A model generated the notes under the pieces. That model was not told the origin of the DNA. It did no database searches and worked only from the letters and a program-made list of their open reading frames with translations. Shown piece after piece: positions 5,433-6,329 of a stretch of 6,329 bases of DNA (position 1 is its first letter; each line of letters starts with the position of its first letter). Origin of the DNA: Moraxellaceae bacterium (GTDB lineage: Bacteria; Pseudomonadota; Gammaproteobacteria; Pseudomonadales; Moraxellaceae); the NCBI GenBank assembly GCA_003543245.1, contig DPJB01000012.1, positions 32,373 through 38,701 on the forward strand, in the 5' to 3' direction. A program made the translations under genes and the position numbers.

Positions 5433-6329
5433 TTGGAGCACGCCACCTTTCTGCAGGATCTGGCCATCATCATGCTGGTGGCCGGGGCCATCACCGTCAT
5501 CTTCCATCGCCTCAGGCAGCCGGTGGTGCTGGGTTATATCCTGGCCGGCATCATCCTGGGGCCGCACACGCCGCCCAATATACTGATTGGTGACAAGCAC
5601 ACGGTCGAGGTGCTGGCCGAGCTGGGTATGATTTTCCTGCTGTTTGCCCTGGGGCTGGAGTTCAATCTCAAGAAGCTGCAGAAGGTCGGTTCCACCGCCT
5701 TTGTCGCGGCCACGACCGAAATCCTGCTCATGCTGTGGGTGGGTTACGAGATCGGGCGCGCCTTTGACTGGAGCAGCATGGATTCGCTGTTTCTGGGCTC
5801 CATGCTGGCCATGTCTTCGTCCACCATCATCATCAAGGCGGTGGGCGATCTGGGCATGAAGCGCGAGAAGTTCACACAGCTCATGTTCGGCATCCTCATC
5901 GTCGAGGATATCCTGGCAATTGCCATCATGGCCCTGCTTTCCGGTATTGCGCTCACCGGCAGCCTGGCCGTGGGCAATGTCACGGCAACACTGGGCAAGC
6001 TTGGCATTTTCCTGGTGGTGGCCTTGCTGCTGGGCCTGCTCATCGTGCCGCGCCTGCTTTCCTACATCGCCCGCTTCAAGAGCAGGGAAACCTTGCTGGT
6101 GGCCGTGCTCGGCATTTTCTTCGGCTTCTGCCTGCTGGTGACCAAACTCGGCTACAGCATGGCGCTTGGAGCGTTCGTGATTGGTGCCATCATGGCCGAG
6201 GCGCGCGAGGTCAGGCTGATCGAGCGTCTGATTGAGCCGCTGCGCGACATGTTCAGTGCGGTTTTCTTTGTCGCCATCGGCATGCTGGTGGACCCGGTCG
6301 TGATTGTGGAATACGCCCTGCCGATTGCC
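5433..6329 (+). CDS. CPA2 family monovalent cation:proton antiporter (KefB/YbaL-like), 3' end beyond window
   Basis: The frame is open from the TTG at 5433 to the last base, giving 299 residues with no stop. It is the membrane domain of a CPA2 sodium/proton exchanger-type protein, which exchanges K+ or Na+ for H+ across the inner membrane. Recognisable parts: N-terminal helix (7-24), RQPVVLGYILAGIILGP (28-44), the ELGMIFLLFALGLEF segment (63-77), SSSTIIIKA (128-136), and the ion-binding helix GILIVEDILAI (153-163) with acidic E158/D159. The later repeat has LGAFVIGAIMAE (245-256) and FFVAIGMLVDP (278-288). CPA2 proteins commonly have about 380-400 residues of membrane domain, often followed by a TrkA-N (RCK) and/or TrkA-C regulatory domain, so a third to a half of the gene may be missing. 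The start rests on the GGGAG ribosome site. Whether it is a glutathione-gated Kef or another subgroup cannot be told without the C-terminus. Confidence 0.88.
   Translation, partial: MEHATFLQDLAIIMLVAGAITVIFHRLRQPVVLGYILAGIILGPHTPPNILIGDKHTVEVLAELGMIFLLFALGLEFNLKKLQKVGSTAFVAATTEILLMLWVGYEIGRAFDWSSMDSLFLGSMLAMSSSTIIIKAVGDLGMKREKFTQLMFGILIVEDILAIAIMALLSGIALTGSLAVGNVTATLGKLGIFLVVALLLGLLIVPRLLSYIARFKSRETLLVAVLGIFFGFCLLVTKLGYSMALGAFVIGAIMAEAREVRLIERLIEPLRDMFSAVFFVAIGMLVDPVVIVEYALPIA

Overview
The window reads as chromosomal DNA of a GC-rich Gram-negative proteobacterium. An outer-membrane efflux protein, a DUF4124 protein with a signal peptide, a KefB-type antiporter and the style of the Dps protein all fit Betaproteobacteria. 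A Neisseriales-like host is my guess from protein style only and cannot be proven here. No tRNA, rRNA, CRISPR array or intact mobile element was seen.

Layout from left to right. Bases 1-222 are mostly non-coding, with a possible start of a divergent gene at the extreme edge. A short CDF-type cation transporter (223-846, +) converges on an outer-membrane efflux protein remnant (949-1812, -). A perfect 15-bp hairpin lies between them. The efflux gene lacks its whole 5' half. A gene for a secreted DUF4124 protein (1883-2542, +) begins just beyond the break. Next come four minus-strand genes, read from right to left: a ZIP metal transporter (4363-5283), a Dps ferritin-like protein (3713-4207), a small cupin (3299-3619) and a DUF2238/YjdF-like membrane protein (2618-3292). 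Divergent from the ZIP gene is a CPA2 monovalent cation:proton antiporter (5433 to beyond 6329, +), which starts with TTG and is cut by the window end.

The common theme is metal and ion handling with stress protection: a CDF-like exporter, a ZIP importer, iron-storing Dps and a cation:proton antiporter. The cupin and DUF2238 genes are 6 bases apart and almost certainly cotranscribed. Dps may lead the same transcript, with a structured 93-base spacer between dps and the cupin.

I do not see a clear new multi-gene system. The points most worth a second look are the competing inverted repeats in the dps-cupin spacer, the half-deleted efflux gene, and the CDF homologue that lacks its cytoplasmic domain and has a cysteine in place of a conserved metal-binding histidine.
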